In this document: one piece after another, positions 32,217-40,601 of the stretch
Position numbering within the stretch: position 1 is the stretch's first letter
Layout of the letters: each line of letters begins with the position of its first letter
Origin: JBNKWA01 sp050299555
Lineage (GTDB): Bacteria > Pseudomonadota > Alphaproteobacteria > Rhodobacterales > Rhodobacteraceae
Length of the DNA stretch: 64,000 nucleotides
Direction: 5' to 3'
NCBI GenBank assembly: GCA_050299555.1
Contig: JBNKWA010000030.1
Span: 7,821 to 71,820, forward strand
The notes under the pieces: generated by a model
Told to the model about the DNA's origin: nothing
Databases searched by the model: none
Seen by the model: the letters and a program-made list of their open reading frames with translations, nothing else
Made by a program: the position numbers and the translations under genes

Positions 32217-34706
32217 TTACGCGCGCTCAACCCTGCAGGCGCATTTCTTGAAGTCGGTCTCCTTCGAGATGGGACAGGTCGCATCGAGGGTCAGCTTGTT
32301 GGTGAGCTGGCCCTCGTCGAACCACGGGAAGAACACCACGCCCCGCGGCATCTTGTTGCGGCCCCTGGTCTCGACCCGCGACAGAACCTCGCCACGGCGG
32401 GTGGAGACGAGGATTTCCTGACCCCTGCGCAGGTCGCGGTCGCGGGCATCGTCGGGGTTCATGAACACGACCGCAGCCGGGAAGGACCGGTGCAGTTCGG
32501 GCACCCGGCGGGTCATCGAGCCGGAATGCCAGTGTTCCAGGACCCGTCCGGTGACCAGCCAAAGGTCGTATTCCTCGTCGGGGCTTTCCGCCGCCGGCTC
32601 GTAGGGCGCGAAGATGATGTTGGCCTTGCCGTCCGGCTTGCCATAGAACTTCACCCCTTCGCCTTCCTTGACGTAGGGATCATAGCCCTCGCGGAAGCGG
32701 TAGAGCGTCTCCTCTCCGTCCACGACCGGCCAGCGCAGCCCGCGGGCGTGATGATAGGTGTCGAAATCGGCGAGGTCGTGGCCATGCCCCCGGCCGAAGT
32801 TGGCGTATTCCTCGAACAGTCCCTTCTGCACGTAATAGCCGAAATGCTCGCTCTCGTGATTGCCGAAGCCTTCGGCGGTCTCGGAGACGGGGTACTTGTT
32901 GACGACGCCGTTCTCGAACAGCACCTCGTAGAGTGTCTTGCCCCTGAGTTCCGGCTTCAGCGCCAGCAGCTCCTCGGGCCAGACCTCTTCGGTCGTGAAA
33001 CGCTTGGCGAATTCCATCAGCTGCCAGACGTCGGACTTGGCCTCGCCCGGCGCCGACACCTGCTCGCGCCAGAACTGTGTCCGGCGCTCGGCATTGCCGT
33101 AGGCGCCTTCCTTCTCGACCCACATTGCTGTGGGCAGGATCAGGTCCGCCGCCAGCGCCGTGACGGTCGGGTAGGGGTCGGAGACGGCGATGAAGTTCTC
33201 GGGGTTGCGATAGCCCGGATAGGTCTCCTCGTTCATGTTGGGCGCGGCCTGCATGTTGTTGTTGCACTGCACCCAGTAGGCGTTGAGCTTGCCGTCCTTG
33301 AGCATGCGGTTCTGCAGCACCGCGTGATAGCCCGGCTTCGGCGGGATGGTGCCCGCAGGGATGCCCCAGGCGGTCTCGCAGATCTCGCGATGCGCGTCGT
33401 TGGCCACCACCATGTCGGCCGGCAGCCGATGGGCGAAGGTGCCGACCTCGCGCGCCGTGCCGCAGGCCGAGGGCTGCCCGGTCAGCGAGAAGGGCGAGTT
33501 GCCCGGCTCGGCGATCTTGCCGGTCAGAAGGTGCACGTTATAGGCCAGCCCGTTCACCCAGGAGCCGCGGGTGTGCTGGTTGAAGCCCATGGTCCAGAGG
33601 CTCATCACCTTGCGGTTGGGGTCGGCGTATTGCGCGGCCAGCCGTTCGAGATTGGCGGCCGGGACGCCGGAAAGCTCGGCCACCTTGTCGAGCGAGAATT
33701 CGGCCACGGCAGCGGCGTATTCGTCGAAGGTCATAGGGTCGAGCTGGCCGGAGCCGGCATTCGCAGCCGCTTCCTCGAGCGGGTTGTCGGGCCGCAGACC
33801 GTAGCCGATATCCGTCGCCGTGCGGGTGAAGTTCACGTGCGCGTTCACGAACTCTTCGTTCACCGCGCCGTTCTGGATGATGTAGTTGGCGATGTAGTTG
33901 AGGATCGCCAGGTCGGTCTGCGGGGCGAAGACCATGGCGTTGTCGGCCAGTTCGAAGCTGCGATGCTCGAAGGTGGACAGGACGTGCACTTCGCAACCCG
34001 GCTTGGTCAGGCGCGTGTCGGTGAGGCGCGACCACAGGATCGGGTGCATCTCGGCCATGTTCGAGCCCCAGAGCACGAAGGTGTCGGCGTGCTCCAGATC
34101 GTCATAACACCCCATGGGCTCGTCGATGCCGAAGGCGCGGATGAAGCCGGCGACGGCCGAGGCCATGCAGTGGCGCGCATTGGGGTCGATGTTGTTGGAC
34201 CGGAACCCGGCCTTCATCAGCTTGGCGGCCGCGTAGCCCTCCCAGACCGTCCACTGACCCGAGCCGAACATGCCCACCGCCTCGGGTCCCTTTTCGCGAA
34301 GCGTCTTTTTCCACTGCTCGGCCATCACGTCGAAGGCCTCGTCCCAGCTCACCGGTTCGAACGCGCCGTTCTTGTCGTAGACGCCGCCCGACTTGCGCAG
34401 CAGCGGCGTGGTCAGCCGGTCGGCGCCGTACATGATCTTGGACAGGAAATAGCCCTTGATGCAGTTCAGGCCGCGGTTGACAGGAGCGTCCGGGTCACCC
34501 TGGGTGGCCACGACGCGGCCATCCTTGACACCCACCAGAACCGAGCAGCCGGTGCCGCAGAACCGGCACGGTGCCTTGTCCCAGCGTATGTCCGGTGTCG
34601 CCACCTGTGCCAGGGCGCCGTTCGGCAACGGAATGCCGGCCGCGGAAGCCGTGGCGGCGGCAGCGGTGGCCTTGAGAAATCCGCGGCGGGACGAGGAGGC
34701 GTTCAT
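32217..34706 (-). CDS. napA: periplasmic nitrate reductase catalytic subunit NapA
   Basis: NapA reduces nitrate to nitrite in the periplasm with a Mo-bis-MGD cofactor and one [4Fe-4S] cluster. The 829-residue precursor has a Tat signal (SSRRGFLK, then an alanine-rich h-region). The cluster cysteines are C47, C50, C54 and C82 (CRFCGTGC and GLNCIKGYFL). The molybdenum-ligating Cys is C180 in ARHCMASAVAGF, which separates Nap from formate dehydrogenase (Sec) and NasA-type context. Length and order are normal. It sits 16 bases after napD, its maturation chaperone. Confidence 0.97.
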   Translation of the reverse strand: MNASSSRRGFLKATAAAATASAAGIPLPNGALAQVATPDIRWDKAPCRFCGTGCSVLVGVKDGRVVATQGDPDAPVNRGLNCIKGYFLSKIMYGADRLTTPLLRKSGGVYDKNGAFEPVSWDEAFDVMAEQWKKTLREKGPEAVGMFGSGQWTVWEGYAAAKLMKAGFRSNNIDPNARHCMASAVAGFIRAFGIDEPMGCYDDLEHADTFVLWGSNMAEMHPILWSRLTDTRLTKPGCEVHVLSTFEHRSFELADNAMVFAPQTDLAILNYIANYIIQNGAVNEEFVNAHVNFTRTATDIGYGLRPDNPLEEAAANAGSGQLDPMTFDEYAAAVAEFSLDKVAELSGVPAANLERLAAQYADPNRKVMSLWTMGFNQHTRGSWVNGLAYNVHLLTGKIAEPGNSPFSLTGQPSACGTAREVGTFAHRLPADMVVANDAHREICETAWGIPAGTIPPKPGYHAVLQNRMLKDGKLNAYWVQCNNNMQAAPNMNEETYPGYRNPENFIAVSDPYPTVTALAADLILPTAMWVEKEGAYGNAERRTQFWREQVSAPGEAKSDVWQLMEFAKRFTTEEVWPEELLALKPELRGKTLYEVLFENGVVNKYPVSETAEGFGNHESEHFGYYVQKGLFEEYANFGRGHGHDLADFDTYHHARGLRWPVVDGEETLYRFREGYDPYVKEGEGVKFYGKPDGKANIIFAPYEPAAESPDEEYDLWLVTGRVLEHWHSGSMTRRVPELHRSFPAAVVFMNPDDARDRDLRRGQEILVSTRRGEVLSRVETRGRNKMPRGVVFFPWFDEGQLTNKLTLDATCPISKETDFKKCACRVERA

Positions 34707-34722
34707 GACTGATTCTCCCGGT

Positions 34723-34992
34723 TCAGGGTTGGGCTTGCGAGGGCTCGGCGTCGGCCGCGTCGAGCTCTTCGAAGTGGTGGTAGGTGAGGGTGACCGTGAT
34801 CACCCCGGGGATCTGGTGCATATCCATGATCTGTTCCGAGGCGGTCTGTTTGGCGGTATCTTCTACGGTGACCACGATCCGCCCGCCCTCGTGGGCGTGC
34901 ACCTCGCAGCCCTCGATGGCTTCGATGGCCGCGATGATTTCACCGGTCCGGTCCGGCATGGAATGAACCAGACAGCCGCAGATGTTCAGCAT
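34723..34992 (-). CDS. napD: NapD chaperone for NapA
   Basis: NapD binds the NapA Tat signal peptide and holds back export until the cofactor is inserted. The 89-residue protein has the conserved start MLNICGCLVHSMPDR, a ferredoxin-like fold with HAHEGGRIVVTVED, and the GVITVTLTYHHFEE segment. Its ATG overlaps the napF stop by 7 bases. It is directly upstream of napA, as in other nap operons. Confidence 0.94.
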   Translation of the reverse strand: MLNICGCLVHSMPDRTGEIIAAIEAIEGCEVHAHEGGRIVVTVEDTAKQTASEQIMDMHQIPGVITVTLTYHHFEELDAADAEPSQAQP

Positions 34993-35510
34993 GGGTGCGC
35001 CTCGGGGGTGATGTGCTGCATCGTGATGGCGCCGACCGGACAGGCGCCGACGCAGGCGCCGCAACCGGTGCAGGCCGGCGGGTCGATGACCGGGTCGGCG
35101 CAGCCGCCGGTGCGCAGGCGGAACCGGATCGCCGATGCCTCGCAATGGTCCTGGCAGGCGCGGCAGGTGACGCCGTTGGCCGACAGGCAGGTCGGCAAGG
35201 CGGTCGCCACCCAGGTCCACGGCGCGTCCGCGTTGAGGGCTCCGGGCTCGCAGGCGTCGATGCAGCGGTTGCAGAAGGTGCAGGCCCCGGCTGCGAAGTC
35301 GAGCACCGGGAGGCTCCGGCCGTCGCGAACGATGATTGCCTCGGGGCAGGCGGCGACGCTGTCGCCGCAGCCGGTGCAGGCCTCGGCAAAGGCCGATTCG
35401 TCACCCGCGCCGGGAGGGCGGGGTGATCGGGCCTCCGGCGCGCTACCACCCCAAAAAGCCCGTCTCGAGATGATCGCCTGCACCACTTGTGTTGGATCCG
35501 CCTTCGACAT
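34986..35510 (-). CDS. napF: NapF ferredoxin-type protein
   Basis: This 174-residue cytoplasmic iron-sulfur protein is thought to help mature NapA. The start has the NapF-like SRRAFWGG motif. Cysteine clusters are CTGCGDSVAACP, CTFCNRCIDACEP, CRACQDHCEAS and CTGCGACVGACPVGAI; the third is incomplete compared with a full C-x2-C-x2-C-x3-C. It is the first gene of napFDAGHBC. An FNR/DNR-type box lies 38-51 bases upstream of the ATG at 35510. A longer start at 35546 would run into that box and is rejected. Confidence 0.9.
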   Translation of the reverse strand: MSKADPTQVVQAIISRRAFWGGSAPEARSPRPPGAGDESAFAEACTGCGDSVAACPEAIIVRDGRSLPVLDFAAGACTFCNRCIDACEPGALNADAPWTWVATALPTCLSANGVTCRACQDHCEASAIRFRLRTGGCADPVIDPPACTGCGACVGACPVGAITMQHITPEAHPC

Positions 35511-35547
35511 CGTCGGCGTACCCAACGCCAAATGGCGATGTCGCACG

Positions 35548-35561
35548 TTGACTTAAGTCAA
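35548..35561. promoter_or_regulatory. perfect FNR/DNR/NnrR-type box upstream of napF
   Basis: TTGACTTAAGTCAA is a perfect inverted repeat of TTGAC with a four-base spacer, the pattern bound by CRP/FNR-superfamily regulators such as FnrL, Dnr or NnrR. It is centred about 44 bases upstream of the napF start. At the usual -41.5 class II distance transcription would begin almost at the ATG, so the leader may be very short. It predicts oxygen- or NO-responsive control of nap. Confidence 0.75.
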
Positions 35562-35644
35562 GGCAGGCCGGTTTCCGTTGTGCGGGGGGCGGATAGGGCC
35601 GAACCTGCGCCGTCGCGCCGCCGGCTTGTCGGGACTGACCTGGA

Positions 35645-36595
35645 TCAATGGCGGTCGAGGGGTTGCACGCCGTGTCCGGGCGCGACCGGGTCGGGTGCCG
35701 CCCGCAGTGCCTCGCCGGCCCGGCGGACCGCCTCGGCGACTTCCAGGAACTGCGCCGCCATGGGACTGGTCTTGCGCCAGACCATGCCGATGGTCCGGGA
35801 CGGACGCGGGCTTTTGAATCGGGTGATCGACACCGATGCCGAGCGGGTCTCGACCGTGACGGCCATCTCCGGGATCAGGGTGACACCGATGCCGGCGGCG
35901 ACCATCTGGACGAGGGTGGACAGCGAGGTGGCGTCGAGCACGTCGCGCGACAGCGCCGAGTGCATGCTGCAGAACGTCAGCGCCTGATCCCGAAAGCAGT
36001 GCCCCTCCTCCAGCAGCAGGAGCTTCATTTCCCGCAGCGTCTCGCTGCTGGGTGCCGGCTTGTCGGCCTCGCCGGCAGGGCGGACCAGCACGAACTCTTC
36101 GTTGAAAATCGCAACCTCGGCCAGCGAGGGTTCCGAGACCGGCAGGGCAACGATGGCGGCGTCGAGGCGACCCTCGGCCAATTCCTGCAACAGCCGCGGC
36201 GTCAGCGTCTCGCGTACGCGTATGTCAAGTTCGGGGTGGGTGCGGGTCAGGTCCGCGATGATGGAGGGCAGCAGATAGGGCGCGATCGTCGGTATCACGC
36301 CCAGCCGCAGCCGCCCGACAATGCGGTCCCGCGAAGCGCGGGCCATGTCGCCCAGCTCGTCTATGGAACGCAGTATGCCGCGAACCCGCTGGGCGAAATC
36401 CTCGCCAAAGCCGGTCAGCCGGACCTGCCGTGCGCTGCGCTCGAACAGGGCGATGCCGAGCGATTGCTCCAGCTCCTTGATCTGCACCGAGAGCGCAGGC
36501 TGGGAAATCGCGCAAGCGTCCGCAGCCCGTCCGAAGTGGTTGTGGCGGGCCAGGGCCTCGAAATAGCGAAGCTGCCTGACGGTGAGATTTGTCAT
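35645..36595 (-). CDS. oxyR: hydrogen peroxide sensor OxyR (LysR family)
   Basis: This 316-residue LysR-type regulator has an N-terminal winged helix-turn-helix (RQLRYFEALARHNHFGRAADACAISQPALS) and an effector domain. The redox pair is Cys200 and Cys209 in GHCFRDQALTFC, matching C199/C208 of E. coli OxyR in sequence and spacing. It should sense peroxide by disulfide formation and regulate katG, which is divergent across a 232-bp AT-richer spacer. The nap operon lies downstream in the same direction. Length and motifs are normal. Confidence 0.95.
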   Translation of the reverse strand: MTNLTVRQLRYFEALARHNHFGRAADACAISQPALSVQIKELEQSLGIALFERSARQVRLTGFGEDFAQRVRGILRSIDELGDMARASRDRIVGRLRLGVIPTIAPYLLPSIIADLTRTHPELDIRVRETLTPRLLQELAEGRLDAAIVALPVSEPSLAEVAIFNEEFVLVRPAGEADKPAPSSETLREMKLLLLEEGHCFRDQALTFCSMHSALSRDVLDATSLSTLVQMVAAGIGVTLIPEMAVTVETRSASVSITRFKSPRPSRTIGMVWRKTSPMAAQFLEVAEAVRRAGEALRAAPDPVAPGHGVQPLDRH

Positions 36596-36827
36596 AAGGA
36601 AATGCTATGAGAGGGATTTGAAAATGCAACTTAAATCAATCAATAGTGGTTGTTAGAATCGTTCCAGAGAGGCTAGAAGAGGGCCACCGGCCGGAGGCAG
36701 GCGCGGCAGCGAACCGTTGCGCGCCGGGGCCCGGGCCGCCGCCAGCCAATGGCATGGGGTTTCCAGGGAAGTATGCGTGCTTGTCAGCGGATGAGTTCGT
36801 TCAACACGACCATGATGGGAGAGCAAG

Positions 36828-39008
36828 ATGGACGGTAACGACGTCGCCACGGGGCAGTGCCCGGTGATCCACACCACTTTCGGGGCCCGATCAAATCGCG
36901 ACTGGTGGCCCAACCAGCTGAACCTGAGGATCCTCCATCAGAACTCTGCCCTGTGCGATCCCATGGGCGAAGCATTCGACTATGCCGAGGCCTTCAAGAA
37001 GCTGGACCTCGACGCGGTGAAGAAGGACATCTACGCGCTGATGACCGAGAGTCAGGACTGGTGGCCGGCCGATTTCGGTCACTACGGTCCGCTTTTCATC
37101 CGCATGGCTTGGCACAGCGCCGGCACCTACCGCACCGGCGACGGCCGCGGCGGTGCCTCGTCGGGCACCCAGCGCTTCGCGCCGCTCAACTCCTGGCCGG
37201 ACAACGCCAACCTCGACAAGGCGCGGCGGCTTCTGTGGCCGGTCAAGCAGAAGTACGGCAACAGCATCTCCTGGGCGGATCTGATGATCCTCGCCGGCAA
37301 CTGCGCGCTTGAGTCGTTGGGCTTCAGGACCTTCGGCTTTGGCGGCGGGCGCGAGGACATCTGGGAGCCCGAGGAGGATATCTACTGGGGTGCCGAGGCC
37401 GAGTGGCTTGGCGACAAGCGCTACTCGGGCGAGCGCGACCTCGAGAACCCGCTGGCGGCCGTGCAGATGGGCCTGATCTACGTGAACCCCGAAGGGCCGA
37501 ACGGCAATCCCGATCCGGTCGCGGCGGCCAGGGACATCCGCGAGACGTTCGCGCGCATGGCGATGGACGACGAGGAGACGGTGGCGCTGATTGCCGGCGG
37601 CCACAGCTTTGGCAAGACCCACGGAGCCGGCGATGCCGCGCTGGTCGGTGCCGAGCCGGAGGGCGCCGGCATCGAGGAGCAGGGCCTGGGCTGGAAATCG
37701 AGCTACGCCAGCGGCAAGGGTGCCGATGCGATCACCTCCGGCCTGGAGGTGATCTGGACCGCAACGCCGACCAAGTGGTCGAACAACTTCTTCGAGAACC
37801 TGTTCGGTTTTGAGTGGGAACTGACCAAGAGCCCGGCCGGTGCCCATCAGTGGGTGGCCAAGGGCGCCGATGGCGAGATCCCGGACGCCTACGATGCCGG
37901 CAAGCGTCACGCGCCGACCATGCTGACCACGGACCTGTCGCTGCGGTTCGACCCGGTCTACGAGAAGATCTCCCGCCGCTTCCTGGAGAACCCGGACCAG
38001 TTTGCCGACGCCTTCGCCCGGGCCTGGTTCAAGCTGACCCACCGGGACATGGGCCCGAAAGCGCGTTACCTCGGCGCCGAAGTGCCGGCGGAGGACCTGA
38101 TCTGGCAGGATCCGGTTCCGGCGGTGGGCCACAAGCTGATCGACGCCGCCGATATCGCCGACCTCAAGGCCAAGATCCTCGCCTCCGGCCTGTCGGTCGC
38201 CGACCTGGTCACCACCGCCTGGGCATCGGCCTCGACCTTCCGCGGCTCGGACAAGCGCGGCGGCGCCAATGGCGCGCGCATTCGCCTCAGCCCGCAGAAG
38301 GACTGGGAGGTGAACCAGCCGGCCGAGCTTGCCAGGGTGCTGGAGACGCTTGCCGGAATCCAGGCGGCGTTCAACGGTGCGGCAAGCAGCGGCAAGAAGG
38401 TGTCGCTGGCCGATCTGATCGTGCTCGGCGGCAGTGCCGCGGTCGAGAAGGCGGCCAGGGATGCCGGACACGATGTCTCGGTTCCCTTCGCGCCCGGCCG
38501 CACCGATGCCTCGCAGGAGCAGACGGACGTTGAGTCCTTCGCCGTGCTGGAGCCCATCGCGGACGGTTTCCGCAACTACCTGAAGGGCGACTACGCCGTC
38601 TCGGCCGAGGAGCTACTGGTCGACAAGGCCCAGCTTCTGACGCTGACCGCGCCCGAGATGACGGTGCTGGTCGGGGGAATGCGCGTTCTCGGCGGCAATG
38701 TCGGCGGGTCGGCGCATGGCGTCTTCACCGACCGTCCCGGTGTGTTGAGCAACGACTTCTTCGCCAACCTGCTCGACATGGGAACGGAGTGGAAGCCGGC
38801 CGCCGACGGTGTCTACGAGGGCCGTGACCGCAAGACCGGCGCAGTGAAGTGGACCGGCACCCGCGTCGATCTGGTCTTCGGGTCGAACTCGCAGTTGCGG
38901 GCGCTGGCCGAGGTCTATGCTCAGGACGATGCGCGGGCGAAATTCGTCGGCGACTTCGTGGCCGCCTGGACCAAGGTGATGAACGCCGACCGCTTCGATC
39001 TGGCCTGA
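36828..39008 (+). CDS. katG: catalase-peroxidase KatG
   Basis: KatG destroys hydrogen peroxide with a heme b active site. The 726-residue protein has the distal Arg92, Trp95 and His96 (IRMAWHSAG), Tyr218 in GLIYVNPEG and Met244 in FARMAM. These give the Trp-Tyr-Met adduct needed for catalase activity. The proximal His is His259 in AGGHSFGKTHG. The C-terminal half is the usual degenerate repeat domain. A GGGAGAG ribosome binding site precedes the ATG. It is divergent from oxyR, which implies OxyR control. A very strong hairpin follows within 5 bases of the stop. Confidence 0.97.
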   Translation: MDGNDVATGQCPVIHTTFGARSNRDWWPNQLNLRILHQNSALCDPMGEAFDYAEAFKKLDLDAVKKDIYALMTESQDWWPADFGHYGPLFIRMAWHSAGTYRTGDGRGGASSGTQRFAPLNSWPDNANLDKARRLLWPVKQKYGNSISWADLMILAGNCALESLGFRTFGFGGGREDIWEPEEDIYWGAEAEWLGDKRYSGERDLENPLAAVQMGLIYVNPEGPNGNPDPVAAARDIRETFARMAMDDEETVALIAGGHSFGKTHGAGDAALVGAEPEGAGIEEQGLGWKSSYASGKGADAITSGLEVIWTATPTKWSNNFFENLFGFEWELTKSPAGAHQWVAKGADGEIPDAYDAGKRHAPTMLTTDLSLRFDPVYEKISRRFLENPDQFADAFARAWFKLTHRDMGPKARYLGAEVPAEDLIWQDPVPAVGHKLIDAADIADLKAKILASGLSVADLVTTAWASASTFRGSDKRGGANGARIRLSPQKDWEVNQPAELARVLETLAGIQAAFNGAASSGKKVSLADLIVLGGSAAVEKAARDAGHDVSVPFAPGRTDASQEQTDVESFAVLEPIADGFRNYLKGDYAVSAEELLVDKAQLLTLTAPEMTVLVGGMRVLGGNVGGSAHGVFTDRPGVLSNDFFANLLDMGTEWKPAADGVYEGRDRKTGAVKWTGTRVDLVFGSNSQLRALAEVYAQDDARAKFVGDFVAAWTKVMNADRFDLA

Positions 39009-39012
39009 GTGC

Positions 39013-39070
39013 GGCGACAGGGGGGGCAGGCGCGGGCCTTATGGGTGCCGCGCCCGCCCCCCCTGTCGCC
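39013..39070 (+). terminator. 23-position hairpin immediately after katG
   Basis: Arms 39013-39035 and 39048-39070 pair at 22 of 23 positions (one C/A mismatch) around a 12-base loop, beginning 4 bases after the katG stop. There is no T-run, so this is either a Rho-dependent/stem-loop 3' end protecting the mRNA or an extragenic palindrome. The stability is far above neighbouring sequence. Confidence 0.65.
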
Positions 39071-39097
39071 ATTACTTGCGGCCTCGCGGTGTCGCCA

Positions 39098-39169
39098 ACC
39101 CGTCCCGGGCTTGACCCGGGACCTCCCTGACGAAGCGGTGGAGGTCCCGGATCGGGGTCCGGGACGGGT
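39098..39169. repeat. paired inverted-repeat (BIME/REP-like) element, copy 2
   Basis: Two head-to-head hairpin units are present: ACCCGTCCCGGGCTTGACCC and following bases at 39098-39126, and the inverted copy GGAGGTCCCGGATCGGGGTC and following bases at 39140-39169. It lies between the convergent katG and rsgA genes. It shares core GTCCCGG-N-CCGGGAC units and flanks with the element at 9801-9869. Confidence 0.8.
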
Positions 39170-39188
39170 CACCAAGATCCGCCGCCGG

Positions 39189-40238
39189 CTAGCCGGCGCC
39201 GTCGCGGCGGGCCTGCTTGCCCGAGGCGATTCGTCGGTACATCTTGCTTTGCGCCCTTTCGCGGCTTCGTTGCTCGGCAAGGGTGGCGCTGTTGCGGCGA
39301 TCCTCGCGGGCCAGCTTCTGCCAGCGGGCCAGCCGGCCCGGGTCGACCTCGCCAGCGGCGATGGCCGCCTGAACGGCGCAACCGGGTTCGGATTCGTGGC
39401 CGCAGTCGGCGAAGCGGCAGGTCGCCGCGAGTGCGGCGATGTCCTCGAACACCGCGTCGACGCCTTCGGCCGCGTCGTGCAACCCGAGCGCCCGCATCCC
39501 CGGCGTGTCTACCAGCCAGCCCCCGGCCGGCAGGCGATAAAGTGCACGCGCGGTGGTGGTGTGGCGGCCGCGCGCGTCGTCCTCGCGGATGCCGGCGGTG
39601 GCGAGCGTGGTGCCGGCCAGGCTGTTGACCAGCGTCGACTTGCCGACCCCGGACATGCCCGCCAAGGCCACGGTCTGGCCAGGCCCGCACCATGGCGCCA
39701 GCCGCGACACCTGCTCGGGGTCGAGAGCGTTCAATAGCTCCACCGGCACGTCGCGGGCGACGTCCCTGGCTGCGTCGCCAAACCGCTCAAGATCCTCGGC
39801 AAGGTCGGCCTTGGTCAGCACCAGCACCGCAAGGCAGCCGCTGGCATGGGCGAGCGCGAGGTATCGCTCGATCCGGCCACGGTTGAAATCGGCGTTGCAC
39901 GAGGTGACGACGAAGAGTGTGTCGACATTGGCGGCAATGGGCTGCGCCTCGCGACCGGCCGAGACCGCACGCTGCAGCAGCGTCTTGCGCTCCAGCAGCC
40001 GCGCCGGCCGTCCGTCCGGGCCGATGACCAGCCAGTCGCCCACCGCCACCGCCCCGGATGGCAGGTGCGGCGGGGCTGCCATCCGCTCGATCTCGCCGGC
40101 ACCGGCGGCCAGCACGTCATAGGCGCTGCGGTGAACCGCGGCGACGCGCACCGTTCGGGCGGTCTCGATTTCGTCAAGGGAAAGCTGGGATTGGAAATGC
40201 GCGCCCCAGCCGAGCGCACTGTGGGTCAGTTCGGACAC
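39189..40238 (-). CDS. rsgA: ribosome small subunit-dependent GTPase RsgA
   Basis: RsgA is a circularly permuted GTPase that checks late 30S subunit assembly. The 349-residue protein has an N-terminal OB fold. The G domain has permuted order: G4 LTKADLAED (about 142), then G1 AGMSGVGKST (about 194), switch region GRHTTTARAL and G3 DTPGMR. A C-terminal zinc domain follows (CRFADCGHESEPGCAV) and the end is basic. Motifs are intact. It is convergent with katG, with the BIME-like repeat in between, and it is followed upstream by the SRP RNA. Confidence 0.95.
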   Translation of the reverse strand: MSELTHSALGWGAHFQSQLSLDEIETARTVRVAAVHRSAYDVLAAGAGEIERMAAPPHLPSGAVAVGDWLVIGPDGRPARLLERKTLLQRAVSAGREAQPIAANVDTLFVVTSCNADFNRGRIERYLALAHASGCLAVLVLTKADLAEDLERFGDAARDVARDVPVELLNALDPEQVSRLAPWCGPGQTVALAGMSGVGKSTLVNSLAGTTLATAGIREDDARGRHTTTARALYRLPAGGWLVDTPGMRALGLHDAAEGVDAVFEDIAALAATCRFADCGHESEPGCAVQAAIAAGEVDPGRLARWQKLAREDRRNSATLAEQRSRERAQSKMYRRIASGKQARRDGAG

Positions 40239-40415
40239 CGGTCAACTGCCTTGCCTTGGCCGCCGTCGCGGCGGCACGTCACAAGATCCGCCCGGCGGCG
40301 TAGGCGCGACGGGCGGCGGTGGTCGGCAGGGCAAGGCGTCGCGCCTGGGTGGCGCGTTCAGCCCAGCTCTGCCGAACGGGTGACAATGGCAGACATCAAC
40401 CCTCCGGCAGCTTCA

Positions 40416-40514
40416 GGTGAGAGGCTGACAACGACCCAAGCGGGACCCGTTACGGCTGCTTCCTTCCGGACCTGACCGGGTTGGCGGGGCGCTCGCCCGC
40501 GCCAACCTCTCGGG
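40416..40514 (-). ncRNA. ffs: signal recognition particle RNA (small bacterial type)
   Basis: The minus strand contains the invariant apical loop region GTCCGGAAGGAAGCAGCC followed by GTAACGGGTCCCGC, diagnostic of 4.5S/SRP RNA. The ends close by pairing of GAGAGG (complement at 40506-40511) with CCTCTC (complement at 40419-40424). Exact ends are approximate. It binds Ffh to target membrane proteins. It stands between rsgA and the DAO-family gene. Confidence 0.93.
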
Positions 40515-40601
40515 CAGTCATTTACGCGATCGCCCGGCGCCGTTCAAGCCAGGCCGGCCAGGGGCGCCCACCGGACGGCAGTCGCGTGCCCGCATCGAGG
40601 G

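Noticed and set aside
36596..36827. OxyR binding site in the oxyR-katG spacer
   Set aside because: The spacer is AT-richer and has isolated CTAT/ATAG pieces, but I could not fit the spaced tetranucleotide consensus with confidence.
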